This document shows positions 26,082-36,706 of a DNA stretch of 64,000 nt, in pieces. The translations under genes and the position numbers were made by a program. The DNA is from TCS55 sp964343505. Its GTDB lineage: Bacteria; Fidelibacterota; Marinisomatia; Marinisomatales; TCS55. The DNA lies in contig CAYFJU010000001.1 in assembly GCA_964343505.1 (NCBI GenBank), positions 1-64,000 of the forward strand. The letters are read 5' to 3'. The first letter of the stretch is position 1. The number at the start of each line of letters is the position of its first letter. The notes beneath the pieces were generated by a model. That model was not told the DNA's origin. It did no database searches and was given only the letters and a program-made list of their open reading frames with translations.

Positions 26082-26813
26082 ATGAGGGTATTTAAACAAA
26101 TTATCATTTGGGGCTCGGTGTTGAATATGATTTGGGGACAGACACCGGGGACCCAAACTAGATTAAATGCAGAAACTGCCGCACAGTTAGCGGAAGGGAA
26201 ACAGACTGTAGCCATTTTAGACTTTGAAGGCCGTGGTATTTCCCAGATGGAAGCGGCTACACTCACCGACCGTCTTATGAGTGAAATGGTTGCCACCGAT
26301 GCAGTCATTATGGTGGAGCGCACCCAGATGAATGAGATCCTGGAAGAACAGGGCCTACAGCAGTCCGGATGTACTTCAGCGGAATGTGCCGCCGAGGTCG
26401 GCGCCCTGTTAGGTGTCCAAAGAATGGTGTCCGGCTCCTTTGGAAAACTGGGGACCACCTATACCATTGATGCGAAAATGTTTTCTGTTGAAACAGGGCA
26501 AACCACCAAAAGTGTTAGTAAATCCTATAAAGGCGAAGTGGACGGACTCCTGACCATTATTGAAATTGTAGCCTGGGAATTGGTGGGCCTCCAGCCGCCG
26601 GCCGATTTATTGGCCAGAGCAGGACAAGCCGCCCCGGAACCTGTCGCCGTGGCCAAGCCCAAGAAAGAAAAGAAACCCATGAGTAAAGGCGCCAAACGGC
26701 TCATGTGGACGGTATTAATTGTAGGCGGCGGACTGGGCGGCGCCTATGCCGCCGGTTTATTCGAACCGGCCCCGGTTCCCCTCCCTGAACCTCCAACCCT
26801 GCCGGAGGGCTAA
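26082..26813 (+). CDS. CsgG-like protein paired with giant beta-helix gene
   Basis: A 243-aa protein with signal peptide about 1-20 and a CsgG/TolB-like domain (TVAILDFEGRGISQMEAATL, VERTQMNEILEEQGL, SGCTSAECAAEVGALLGV, then VSGSFGKLG and IDAKMFSVETG). The C-terminus has a Lys-rich segment, one transmembrane helix (MWTVLIVGGGLGGAYAAGLF) and a Pro-rich tail. Its closest relative in the window is the 36707-37426 product. Each is followed at once by a giant type IX-secreted protein gene (3-base gap here). An outer-membrane or periplasmic assembly role is likely. Confidence 0.78.
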   Translation: MRVFKQIIIWGSVLNMIWGQTPGTQTRLNAETAAQLAEGKQTVAILDFEGRGISQMEAATLTDRLMSEMVATDAVIMVERTQMNEILEEQGLQQSGCTSAECAAEVGALLGVQRMVSGSFGKLGTTYTIDAKMFSVETGQTTKSVSKSYKGEVDGLLTIIEIVAWELVGLQPPADLLARAGQAAPEPVAVAKPKKEKKPMSKGAKRLMWTVLIVGGGLGGAYAAGLFEPAPVPLPEPPTLPEG

Positions 26814-26816
26814 GCC

Positions 26817-29800
26817 ATGCTGAAAAAATTATTATTAATTTTCTCTATATCCCTTTCAGTTATTTTCGGTGGGACCACTTATTATGTAGACGGTACCAAT
26901 GGGAATGATAACAATGCCGGTACCTCTGCGGCGCCCTTCGCCTCCCTGTCAGAAGCTATTTCAAAGGCCAGCAGCGGGGATTCAATCATTGTCAAGGCTG
27001 GGACCTATACGGGAAGCAAAAACCGGGATATATCCGTCTCAAAAAAACTGATAATAAAATCTGAAAGCGGGGCCGCTTCAACCATCTTGGATGCGGAACA
27101 AGCGAACCGCCACTTCAACTTTACCGGCACCTCTGTGGATTCCAGTTTTAAGCTGGTTGGCTTTACCCTGAAAAACGGGAAACCCAATTCCACCGATAAT
27201 GGCGGTTCCATCAATATTACCAATGGTTCTTGGCCCGTCTTTGAAAGCTGTGTATTTGATTCCAACCAGACCAAACATACTTCGAGTAATAGCTGGAAAT
27301 ATGGCGGTGCTATTTACGCCAGCTCAGGGGCGCCCATTATCCGCGACTGTACCTTTAAAAATAACAGCACCGATGCCTACGGCGGCGCCCTGTACATATA
27401 TAACTATGGTGATACCACCAAAACCGTCATTGAGCGGACAACCTTCTATGGTAACTACTTAACACCTTATTCCAACAATGACAGTCGGGGTGGAGCTGTT
27501 TCCATATATGGAAACCCTGAAATCACGGACTGTACCTTTGATTCCAATATAGTGAAGATGAACAGTTCATGGAATAATTACGCCGGTGCTCTATACATAT
27601 CAGGTGCGTGGATCAATACAGGCACTACCTCAGACACGACGATTTATGTCCGCCGAACCACTTTTAAGCAGAACAAGGTTTTAGAAGGCTCAGGCGGTGG
27701 CGGCGCCAAGGGCGGCGCAGTTTATATCGAAGGCTATCGAAAGGTCGTTTTTGAAAACTGTTTGTTTAATAGTAATGAAGTCGTCTCATCTGCATGGTCC
27801 GATTCCTGGAGCAGTTATAATTCCAATGGTGAAGGCGGCGCTATAAGGATCCAAATGTATGACCGGTATACAGGATCGGGGTATGAGCCTTATAATCCAA
27901 TCGTTTTTATCAATAATACCTTTGTGAACAATGTAGCCAAAGGCAGCGGTAACAATTCAGGACAAGGGGGCGCTGTTTATTTTGACTATCGGGAAAAAGG
28001 GGTGTTTTTTAACAATATCATGTGGGGCAGTACGGTCAACAACAATTCAGACAGTACCAGATTTGATATCAGGTTGGATTCTTCAAGTGAGTCTGAATTT
28101 TTTATGTCAAACAATGCTTTCCAGTATTATGACGGTGATAATTACGGCAGTAATAATAAAAAGGGTGTTAACCCTGAATTTAATTCAAGCAGTACTTACC
28201 CCTATTCGCTCCATGACAGAAGCTCCCTTTTAGGCGCTGGCCTCACCTCTTACGAAGGCTATAGCGCCCCCACAACGGACATTACCAAAGCTGCGCGCCC
28301 CAATCCATCCACGACCAGCCCTGACTTGGGGGCCTATGAAAATGCCTTGGGCGAATCGCCGTATCCGGTTCAGGTGACCGGTGTTTCCGCCAAAGTTGGC
28401 GACCAGCAGGTTACCCTGACCTGGACCTTGAATTCTGAATCGGATATGGCCTCTTACAAGGTATATCAAAGCCGGACTTCAGGTTTCTCGACCTCCTCGG
28501 ATAGCCTCGTTGCCACTGTAACCCACCCCTCCAGCGGCACAACCACTTCCACAACGCTGACGGGTCTGACCAATAAAACCACTTATTATTACCTGGTTAC
28601 GGCAGTGGATACTGATAGCTACGAAGGATCTGCTTCGGCTGAGGTGAGTGCGACACCCTACTACAATGGTCCTACTTGGTACGTGGCGACATCAACCAAT
28701 GGCGGCAGTGATTCCAACGAAGGATCCTCCGGCTCTCCCTTTTTATCTCTGAAGGTGGCTGTTGATTCCGCCTCCACCGGGGACTCAGTTTCCATCGGTG
28801 CCGGTACGCACCAGTATTCTTCCAGCTCCTATTGGAATATTGATTTCAACGGAAGTAAATCGATCATTATTAAAGGGCAGGGATCCGCCAGTACGATTCT
28901 GGACGCGCAGTCGAAACACCGCCATTTCCATTTCAACATGGATAATGCGGCTATTGATACCAATTTCAAGGTCATGGACCTTACACTTAAAAATGGGAAG
29001 CCATCCAGTAATGCTGATGGCGGCTCCGTTCAAATCAGTGCCTACTGGGATGGCTCAGCCTGGTCAAATTCCGGGCCCCTGTTTCAGAATGTGAATTTTG
29101 AAAGTAATCAAACCAAATCCGGCACCGGTGACTGGGACAGGCAGGCAGGCGGCGCCGTAAACATAACGACATGGTCAGCGCCCTACTTTCGCAATTGTTC
29201 CTTTAAGTATAACCAGACGGATGGACATGGCGGCGCTGTTTACAAAGATGGCGGTTGGAATAATCGCGGGAATGCAGCCACCTTTGAAAATTGCAGTTTT
29301 ACCGCTAACACTACCGATGCCAGCAGTAAACAAAACACGGCGTTCGGAGGTGCCGTTGGGCTCAACGGTCCGGCAAAGTTCACCGGCTGCTCATTTGACT
29401 CCAACAAAGTGGTTATGAACTCAAATAACACTGGAAGAGGCGGCGCTGTTGATGCTTCGCCTGAGTATAGTAATGATGGTAACGACCGGCTGGATATCAC
29501 ATTTGATAATTGTTCCTTTAATGCCAACAGCATTGAGGCGGGGACCAATGGCGGCCAGCGGGCTGAAGGGGGCGCCATCTCCGTAAGAAACCGGGCCAAG
29601 GTTGTCATTTCCAATGGCTTGTTTACCAATAATAAAGCCACGGGAGGCAAATCCGTACAATCATGGGGCACCAGTTATAATGACGGGCGTGGCGGCGCCA
29701 TTTATTCCGGCATCAATAGAACATGGACGGGGTCGGATTATAAAATGGAAGGTACGCTGGTCATTATCAATTCAACTTTTACAAAAAATGGGGCCAAGGG

Positions 29801-32800
29801 GGCCAGTACAAGGAAGGGATATGGCGGCGCGATTGCCACGGAAAATGAACAGCAAATTTTCATGTTTAATTCCATTATTTGGGACAATGCAGCCAGCAGC
29901 GATACTGAACGTGATTCTTCCATTTATTATGGCGATGGCTGGAGTATGGATTTCCGTTTTGCGAACAACAGTATCCAATATGTTGATGCCAGTTCTTTTG
30001 GCGATAATAATGTAAAGACCGATCCCAGTTTTGTCGGATCAGGCTCAACCCCTTATGCCCTACACGACCGCAGCGCTTTAATCGGCGCCGGTATTTCTAC
30101 CTATGAAGGATACAGCGCACCCACCACTGATATCGCCGGTGCAACCAGACCCAATCCGTCTGGTTCCAACCCCGATTTAGGGGCCTATGAAAATACCCTT
30201 TCAACGACGCCCTATCCGGCCCAGGTGGCCGGGCTAAAAGCCAAGGGCGGCGATGGCTCCGTAACCCTAACATGGACAGCCAATACAGAATCTGATTTGG
30301 CAAAATATTATGTGTATCGCCACACGGCCAGTTTTACGGCCTCATCAACCTATTTGGTTGATTCTGTAACGACCAATACCCACACTTCTACCGGTTTAAA
30401 TAATGCAACGCGCTACTATTTCAGGGTTTCCGCGGTGAATTCATCAGGATATGAAGGAACGGCCTCGGCTTCTATAGATATTACACCCGAATACACCGGG
30501 CCTGTTTGGTGGATAGCCCTGGCGGATTCCGGTGGCGCCGATAACAATGAAGGCAGTCAATCTTCTCCCCTTAAAACATTGACCAAAGCAATTGATAAAG
30601 CTGCTGCCGGGGATACGATTATGTTCACGGACGGAACCTATCAGGGTATAGGTTATCGAAACATTCAAATCTATGGCAATTCCAGCAAGGCCTTGGTTGT
30701 TACTTCCCAAAATGGAGCAGAAAAAACCATTTTAGATGCCAGCGGTATCAGCCGCCACTTGGAAATCCGTTCCCAACAAAGCGGCACCATTGATTCTTCT
30801 TATCAATTCATCGGTCTCACTTTCCAAAATGGGAAAAAGAAAAGTGAATATGATCGAGGGGGCTCGATATCCATATCCAGCGATTCATACTGGGATGGGT
30901 CCAAAAATGTGTATTATACTGCCACACCAAAATTTGTGGACTGTATTTTTAAAGAAAATTCTGTTACGGGCAATTGGGCCCAAGGGGGCGCTATTTCTAT
31001 TTCAGATGGCACTTCACCCATATTTGAATCCTGTACCTTCGATAGCAATTCCGCTGTTCAAAGTGGCGGCGCGGTGCTTGTTGACAGCGATCAATCTAAT
31101 CCGGCGTTTCGCAAGTGTACGTTTAAGAATAATTCTGTCAGTAAATCGGGGTCGGATTTTTATGATGTGGGCGGCGGCGCAATTGAAATTCGCAATGGCG
31201 GTAAAACGCAAATTACTGATTGTATCTTTGAAAATAACCAAGTCTACAACAATAATGACTGGGCCTACGGCGGCGCCATCATGGTGCGCTGGGATTGGGA
31301 ACCTAAGGTAACAAACAATATTGTTATTGACAGGACTATTGTTCGCAATAACACGGTTAAATCGGATGGCTATGGCGCCCGCGCCGGCGGTATTTATATC
31401 GGGTCACCAACCACTCTCACAAGTTCCCTTATTTATGGGAATAAAAATGTGGTGAAAAACGTGGGTACGGAAGCATCAGGCGCCGGTGTTTATGCCGATG
31501 TCCAAACCCGTTGGGACTCGGATAACCAGCGCAATGTGGTCGGCAGTTCCTATTTAGTCAATAATACAATCACAGACAACCGCTCTGAAGATACGAATGG
31601 TACCTTGACGGGTGAAGGGGGCGGCATCAGGTTTAGCGGTGACAATGACCAGACGGGATATTGGTTTAATAATATCATCTGGGGCAACGAAGCGGCTGAG
31701 GGGCCCAATTTTGAGGGGCATGTTCACCAAACCCAGATTGTATGGGATTACAACAATGTAGGCGGCTCTACCGGTTTGGATTTGCAATATGAACATGTTT
31801 ATGATGTGGACCCCAAGTTCACCGATACCACTAACCATGTTTATACGCTATCCGATGCCAGTTATTTAATTGGCAAAGGCGTCTCCAGCATGGATGATGT
31901 GAATGCGCCGACAAAAGACTTAGCCGGGAATATCCGCCCGACACCTCCCGCCTCCAGCCCTGATATGGGCGCCTATGAGCATGAACTCGATAAAAGCCCC
32001 TATCCTTCAAAAGTTGCCGGGTTAAAGACCAAAGCGTCTCATAAGTATGTTACGCTTGAGTGGGACGCCAATACGGAATCAGACTTGGCTTCCTACACAG
32101 TATATATGTCAACCACAGCGGGTTTTACGCCCACTTCAGCGGACAGTATAGCCAGCGTGACCACCAATACCTATACCACCGCTGACACCTTGCTCAATAA
32201 AGCGGAATATTATTTTGCTGTTGCAGCGGTAAATGAAAAAGGGAATCAGGGTGATTTTTCTGAAATCGTACAGGGCATACCGATGTATCGGGGCCCAAAC
32301 TGGTATGTGGCAATTGACGGCAATAATGACAATGACGGCAATGCAGAAGCGCCTTTTTCTGATTTAAGGACGGCTATTGATTCGGCTAAAGCCGGTCATA
32401 CAATCGTCCTGCTGGCGGGGACCCATAACGGGCCCGAAAACAGAGAAATCAGGCTGGATACCGGCAAACAGCTGCGGATTACCGGTGATCCGAACGCCAA
32501 GGTCGAAGAAGTTATTTTAGACGCCGAACACGGCGGCCGGCATTTCCTTATCCAGGGTGCTTATGACAGTACTTTGGTTTTCAAAAATATCACCTTCAAA
32601 CGGGGCAGCGGTCAGTCCAATGGCGGAAGCGGGCGCATGGCCGGGTCCATTGGAATTCAAGGGGGCCAATACTGGGATCCGGACAAACAGGAGAATGTAG
32701 AGGGATATCCGTCTCCTAAATTTATCCGTTGTGTCTGGGATGATAACCATGCAGGCGGCGGCGAGGGTGAACAGGGAGCCGGCGGTGCCATCGCCCTGAT

Positions 32801-35800
32801 GGACGCTTCTCCGGTGTTTTACGGCTGTACCTTTAAGAATAACAGCGCCAGTACAAGGGGGGGCGCTGTTTACACACAAACTTCTGATTCTAATCATCCC
32901 TCTAACCCGCTATTTAAAAATTGTTTGTTTGAGTGGAATTCTGTTGACAGCAATACCGAAAGTGCCATGGGCGGCGCTGTTAATATTGAAAATGGAGGGA
33001 CCGCCAAATTTATCAATAGCCGATTTAAAAACAATATCGCCCGTACAGCAAATAGCGACAGGTCAGCCGAGGGCGCCGCTGTTTTTTTGGAAAGTGGATG
33101 GCGGACCGATATAGAAAATAATATCCTCTTTTCCCGCTGTATCTTTGAAAACAACTATGCCGAAGGAAGGAATGGCGGTGGCGCCAGAGGTGGGGCCATC
33201 CACGCCTATGCACCTTACACCCTGGTGAATTCATTAGTGGTGAAGAATGTGGCGAAAGGTAACTATGGTGGGGGTGCCGGCATCTATGTCTACATTGAAG
33301 AACGAGACGGGGTTCAGGGTCAATCTGTCGGTGTGAATAATACTATTGTCAGCAATGTGATGATGGACCAAAACAACAATCCAGCCCATGGCGGCGGCGG
33401 CATCTGGTTTGATAAAAATGGCGGCACCTGGTACAACAATATCATTTTCTACAATAAATCCGGCAACGATAATGCGATTCTGTTCGGAGATCCATCCAAG
33501 ACAGCGATTGGATATCTCTGCATTGATGATGGTGAAGGCCAGTCATGGTATGATCCCGCCACCATGTTTAAAGAAAAACCGAAGTTTAAAAACCCTGCCG
33601 GTGGCGATTTTAGACTGAGTTTCACCAGTCCCTTGATCGATGCCGGTGTAGATGAATTTGGCGGTGAAAATGCCCCCAAAGTGGATATTCGTAATTACTA
33701 CCGAATAGGAACAACGGATATTGGGGCCTATGAGTTCGGCGCCAGCAAATATATTTTAGAACTGGCGGATGATATTTCTCCCATTGAACGGGATACAACT
33801 TACCTTTCCCGCGACCAGGAATTCAAAGTCACTATCAAAACCAACGATAACCAGGGCAATGTTGTGACCGATGAAGAACGGGTGAAATGGTTCATCAGTC
33901 CGACGGATAAACATGTGACCATCGTAGAATATGATTCCGTCACTACCAAGGGTGAAGCATCCGTTAAAGTCAAAGCGACTGGTATTACCGGTTTCAAATT
34001 CCGCGTGGGCGTGGATATTGCCGATGCAATTCGCGTAACCGATCTTTATATCATTGAGCGGCAAGTCTCTGGTGCACCGCCACCCGTATCCAATATTGCC
34101 ATTGCACCCGATGGCTGGAGCCCGGATAATAATTTTACGATTACATGGGACAACCCTGATGAAGGGGACTACGGCCGTGAATTTTTGGGTGCTTTTGTGA
34201 AGCTTGGCGATCAATATCCTGAATATATTGATCGTCACCCAGATTCAACGCAGTTCGATGTGAATTCGGCCGGAGTACAAGTACCGGAAATGGGTGAATG
34301 GAATTTCAAAGTCTGGCTGGTGGATGAGCTTGGAAATGAAGCCGAGGACAGTGCCTCGGTAGTGACGGCGCGGTTCGATGAACAACCGCCGGATGAGTTC
34401 AATATCCATTGGCCCAACGATGGATCATGGGTCAGCGACCAACCCCAGTTCCGCTGGGAAATGACCGGGGATTACCCTTCGGGGATTAAAGAATACCACA
34501 TTTTTGTAAATGAACAGCACTATGCAAAATTTGACCCCAGCCAAGTCAATTATGATAATGATAACGAAGAAGTCTATGTGGATGCACCTCAATCCATACC
34601 GGATGGAAATCATAGCTGGCATATGGAAATATGGGATATGGCTGGCAATATTACTTGGGCCAACGATACGATTGATTTCGGTGTAGACATTACCCCGCCA
34701 ATCATTGACCATCCGAATCCGCTAACAACGATTGATGCGGGCTCCACAACACCGTCGATTAATGTAACGGTAACGGATGGTGCCTCCGGTGTGAAATACG
34801 CCAACCTCCATTACCGCCGTTCCGGTTCCGGCAGCGGGTTTGTAACGGTAGATCTGTTAAGCGGCCCCGTGAGCATCCCCGGCAGTGATGTAAAAGAAGA
34901 TGGCCTGGAATACTGGATTGATGCGGAAGATAATGTGGGCAACCGCCGTGTATGGCCCGGCGAGGGGCAACTCCACTCCGTCCGCGTCCGGACCGCAAGC
35001 AGTATAACAACCGCTGACCATTGGTCGGGCGGTATCCCTGGCGGGACCGATTCAACCAATTATTTATTCTTCTCCATTCCCTTTGATGTGGGTAATGCCA
35101 AACCGGCCATTACGGCCATCATGGGCGAACCGGACGAATTTAAATACCGCCTGTTTGCCTACAATAACGGCTGGCAGGAAAATCCATCATCGGTAACCAT
35201 GGGCAATGCCTATTTCTTCATCTTTGACCCGGATAAATATTCGGAAACGCCAAACCTCAGTTTTGATTTTGGACAGGGGACCTCAACGCCAACTGATCCG
35301 CCTTACGGAATTGGTGTGACCCCCGGCCAATGGAAATTCTTTGGCAGTCCCTACAACTTCAATGTTTCATTGGATAATGTTTACACTGAGAATGATGAAA
35401 ACATTCGCGATGCGGGCTCTATTTACACTTGGAATCGGGCTTGGACCAGTGTTGGTTCATTGCAGCCATGGGAAGGATATATTTTCAAATCCGGCGGGGA
35501 CACCAAATTAAATATTGATGCTCGCGGCGGCGGCTTTGGTAAAATGGCCAAAACGCTTGATCCGGACAATATCCCCATGGATGCCAATGAGTGGATTGTG
35601 GATATTGTTGCCACCACCGGCAATGCCCGGGATGAACTGAATGCGGTGGGTGTGCGGAATTTTGCTGAAGATGGATATGATCCTCTGGATGAATTTGAAC
35701 CGCCTGCTGTAATGGGTGATATCGTTCTGCGGATTGATAACCGGGAGCGGGAAGAAACACCGGACCTCTATGCCATGGATATCCGTAAGCCGAATGAAAC

Positions 35801-36365
35801 AGGACATTACTGGGACCTCCAGGTGTTTGCCCCAACCAACGGCCTGCGGACATATATTACATTTGATGGTTTGGGTTATATTCCTGAAGAGTACGATGTT
35901 TTCCTGATCAACAAGACCACCAAGCAGGCCAAAAACCTGGAATGGGACAGCAGTTACCGCTTTGCCAATACTGGGTCAGGTTCCTACTTAAGGCAGGATT
36001 TCAGGCTGGTGATTGGAACAAAAGACTTTGTGGAAGAGAACAATGCCGGTGTGAATCTCTACCCGGATGCATTTACTTTGAGTCAAAACTATCCCAACCC
36101 CTTTAATCCTCAGACCTCCATCATGATCAGTTTGGAAGAGGATGCCCAGCTAGATCTGGTCATTTACAACCTGCTCGGTGAAGAAATCACCAGGCTGGCT
36201 GTTAATGAAAACCGTCCTGCCGGTTACTACTCATTCATCTGGAATGGCAGAAATGGTATGGGCGATAAAGTATCCACAGGTGTGTATTTTTACCACGCCA
36301 TGATCCGGAATGCACAGGGTAAAATTGTTCTGAACAAAACCAGGAAGATGATTTTCTTAAAATGA
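26817..36365 (+). CDS. Giant secreted beta-helix protein with type IX sorting domain
   Basis: A 3182-aa exported protein (signal peptide about 1-18; GGAGGG seven bases before ATG). It holds four homologous modules of about 600 aa, opening at about residues 20, 618, 1228 and 1826 with a YYVDGTNGNDNNAG-like segment. Each is a right-handed beta-helix rich in GGA(I/V) turns, closed by a choice-of-anchor-Q-like segment (TTDIAGATRPNP, then LGAYE). Modules 1-3 end in a fibronectin III domain (VTLTWTLNSESDMASYKVY). Ig-like domains follow from about 2310. Residues about 3088-3182 are a FlgD-like sorting domain (LSQNYPNPFNP ... KMIFLK). Likely a cell-surface adhesin or polysaccharide-binding protein; no lyase site is claimed. 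Confidence 0.9.
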   Translation: MLKKLLLIFSISLSVIFGGTTYYVDGTNGNDNNAGTSAAPFASLSEAISKASSGDSIIVKAGTYTGSKNRDISVSKKLIIKSESGAASTILDAEQANRHFNFTGTSVDSSFKLVGFTLKNGKPNSTDNGGSINITNGSWPVFESCVFDSNQTKHTSSNSWKYGGAIYASSGAPIIRDCTFKNNSTDAYGGALYIYNYGDTTKTVIERTTFYGNYLTPYSNNDSRGGAVSIYGNPEITDCTFDSNIVKMNSSWNNYAGALYISGAWINTGTTSDTTIYVRRTTFKQNKVLEGSGGGGAKGGAVYIEGYRKVVFENCLFNSNEVVSSAWSDSWSSYNSNGEGGAIRIQMYDRYTGSGYEPYNPIVFINNTFVNNVAKGSGNNSGQGGAVYFDYREKGVFFNNIMWGSTVNNNSDSTRFDIRLDSSSESEFFMSNNAFQYYDGDNYGSNNKKGVNPEFNSSSTYPYSLHDRSSLLGAGLTSYEGYSAPTTDITKAARPNPSTTSPDLGAYENALGESPYPVQVTGVSAKVGDQQVTLTWTLNSESDMASYKVYQSRTSGFSTSSDSLVATVTHPSSGTTTSTTLTGLTNKTTYYYLVTAVDTDSYEGSASAEVSATPYYNGPTWYVATSTNGGSDSNEGSSGSPFLSLKVAVDSASTGDSVSIGAGTHQYSSSSYWNIDFNGSKSIIIKGQGSASTILDAQSKHRHFHFNMDNAAIDTNFKVMDLTLKNGKPSSNADGGSVQISAYWDGSAWSNSGPLFQNVNFESNQTKSGTGDWDRQAGGAVNITTWSAPYFRNCSFKYNQTDGHGGAVYKDGGWNNRGNAATFENCSFTANTTDASSKQNTAFGGAVGLNGPAKFTGCSFDSNKVVMNSNNTGRGGAVDASPEYSNDGNDRLDITFDNCSFNANSIEAGTNGGQRAEGGAISVRNRAKVVISNGLFTNNKATGGKSVQSWGTSYNDGRGGAIYSGINRTWTGSDYKMEGTLVIINSTFTKNGAKGASTRKGYGGAIATENEQQIFMFNSIIWDNAASSDTERDSSIYYGDGWSMDFRFANNSIQYVDASSFGDNNVKTDPSFVGSGSTPYALHDRSALIGAGISTYEGYSAPTTDIAGATRPNPSGSNPDLGAYENTLSTTPYPAQVAGLKAKGGDGSVTLTWTANTESDLAKYYVYRHTASFTASSTYLVDSVTTNTHTSTGLNNATRYYFRVSAVNSSGYEGTASASIDITPEYTGPVWWIALADSGGADNNEGSQSSPLKTLTKAIDKAAAGDTIMFTDGTYQGIGYRNIQIYGNSSKALVVTSQNGAEKTILDASGISRHLEIRSQQSGTIDSSYQFIGLTFQNGKKKSEYDRGGSISISSDSYWDGSKNVYYTATPKFVDCIFKENSVTGNWAQGGAISISDGTSPIFESCTFDSNSAVQSGGAVLVDSDQSNPAFRKCTFKNNSVSKSGSDFYDVGGGAIEIRNGGKTQITDCIFENNQVYNNNDWAYGGAIMVRWDWEPKVTNNIVIDRTIVRNNTVKSDGYGARAGGIYIGSPTTLTSSLIYGNKNVVKNVGTEASGAGVYADVQTRWDSDNQRNVVGSSYLVNNTITDNRSEDTNGTLTGEGGGIRFSGDNDQTGYWFNNIIWGNEAAEGPNFEGHVHQTQIVWDYNNVGGSTGLDLQYEHVYDVDPKFTDTTNHVYTLSDASYLIGKGVSSMDDVNAPTKDLAGNIRPTPPASSPDMGAYEHELDKSPYPSKVAGLKTKASHKYVTLEWDANTESDLASYTVYMSTTAGFTPTSADSIASVTTNTYTTADTLLNKAEYYFAVAAVNEKGNQGDFSEIVQGIPMYRGPNWYVAIDGNNDNDGNAEAPFSDLRTAIDSAKAGHTIVLLAGTHNGPENREIRLDTGKQLRITGDPNAKVEEVILDAEHGGRHFLIQGAYDSTLVFKNITFKRGSGQSNGGSGRMAGSIGIQGGQYWDPDKQENVEGYPSPKFIRCVWDDNHAGGGEGEQGAGGAIALMDASPVFYGCTFKNNSASTRGGAVYTQTSDSNHPSNPLFKNCLFEWNSVDSNTESAMGGAVNIENGGTAKFINSRFKNNIARTANSDRSAEGAAVFLESGWRTDIENNILFSRCIFENNYAEGRNGGGARGGAIHAYAPYTLVNSLVVKNVAKGNYGGGAGIYVYIEERDGVQGQSVGVNNTIVSNVMMDQNNNPAHGGGGIWFDKNGGTWYNNIIFYNKSGNDNAILFGDPSKTAIGYLCIDDGEGQSWYDPATMFKEKPKFKNPAGGDFRLSFTSPLIDAGVDEFGGENAPKVDIRNYYRIGTTDIGAYEFGASKYILELADDISPIERDTTYLSRDQEFKVTIKTNDNQGNVVTDEERVKWFISPTDKHVTIVEYDSVTTKGEASVKVKATGITGFKFRVGVDIADAIRVTDLYIIERQVSGAPPPVSNIAIAPDGWSPDNNFTITWDNPDEGDYGREFLGAFVKLGDQYPEYIDRHPDSTQFDVNSAGVQVPEMGEWNFKVWLVDELGNEAEDSASVVTARFDEQPPDEFNIHWPNDGSWVSDQPQFRWEMTGDYPSGIKEYHIFVNEQHYAKFDPSQVNYDNDNEEVYVDAPQSIPDGNHSWHMEIWDMAGNITWANDTIDFGVDITPPIIDHPNPLTTIDAGSTTPSINVTVTDGASGVKYANLHYRRSGSGSGFVTVDLLSGPVSIPGSDVKEDGLEYWIDAEDNVGNRRVWPGEGQLHSVRVRTASSITTADHWSGGIPGGTDSTNYLFFSIPFDVGNAKPAITAIMGEPDEFKYRLFAYNNGWQENPSSVTMGNAYFFIFDPDKYSETPNLSFDFGQGTSTPTDPPYGIGVTPGQWKFFGSPYNFNVSLDNVYTENDENIRDAGSIYTWNRAWTSVGSLQPWEGYIFKSGGDTKLNIDARGGGFGKMAKTLDPDNIPMDANEWIVDIVATTGNARDELNAVGVRNFAEDGYDPLDEFEPPAVMGDIVLRIDNREREETPDLYAMDIRKPNETGHYWDLQVFAPTNGLRTYITFDGLGYIPEEYDVFLINKTTKQAKNLEWDSSYRFANTGSGSYLRQDFRLVIGTKDFVEENNAGVNLYPDAFTLSQNYPNPFNPQTSIMISLEEDAQLDLVIYNLLGEEITRLAVNENRPAGYYSFIWNGRNGMGDKVSTGVYFYHAMIRNAQGKIVLNKTRKMIFLK

Positions 36366-36393
36366 GGAAGACTTGTCCGCCCTTGGAGGGTTT

Positions 36394-36420
36394 ATCCGTC
36401 GTAATGAAGTGTAGACGGAT
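36394..36420 (+). terminator. Hairpin after the giant gene
   Basis: ATCCGTC (36394-36400) pairs perfectly with GACGGAT (36414-36420) and is followed by GATTTTCTT. It lies inside the fossil tail described at 36399-36436, so its terminator role is tentative. Confidence 0.4.
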
Positions 36421-36436
36421 GATTTTCTTGAAATAA
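36399..36436 (+). pseudogene. Fossil C-terminus of a type IX cargo gene
   Basis: In frame, the end of this stretch reads VVMKCRRMIFLK-stop, matching VLNKTRKMIFLK-stop of the giant protein just upstream (8 of 12 residues). The 19-base segments GATGATTTTCTT(A/G)AAAT(G/A)A at 36347-36365 and 36418-36436 differ at two positions. It is the tail of a lost neighbour or a small tandem duplication. Confidence 0.6.
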
Positions 36437-36438
36437 TT

Positions 36439-36478
36439 AGACATTCTGAATTTTGTTTCGTCGGAATTCAGAATGTCT
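36439..36478 (+). terminator. Strong 14-bp hairpin between the two cargo operons
   Basis: AGACATTCTGAATT (36439-36452) and AATTCAGAATGTCT (36465-36478) pair perfectly around a 12-base loop. No long T-run follows (GATTGATGTTGATT). It lies in the 341-base gap 36366-36706, which otherwise holds the fossil tail above and no supported gene. Confidence 0.6.
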
Positions 36479-36706
36479 GATTGATGTTGATTATAAGTCT
36501 CCCTGTAAAAGAGCCACACCACAGGCGGGCAAGCAGGATGCTCGTCCCACATCCATTCATCCAATCAATCTTACATTCATTCTCCCCCTCTTTTCGGGCT
36601 GTTTTCGCCCATTTTTATTTATATCGGCATAACACTTACCTTGTTGCCTGTATCACAGGTTTTGCATTACCTTTTCCTTAAGTTTGTAGGTAAACGGGAG
36701 TCTCTC

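Noticed and set aside
26817..36365. Pectate lyase activity for the giant beta-helix protein
   Set aside because: The fold is shared by many non-enzymes and I see no lyase calcium or catalytic Arg motif that can be named.
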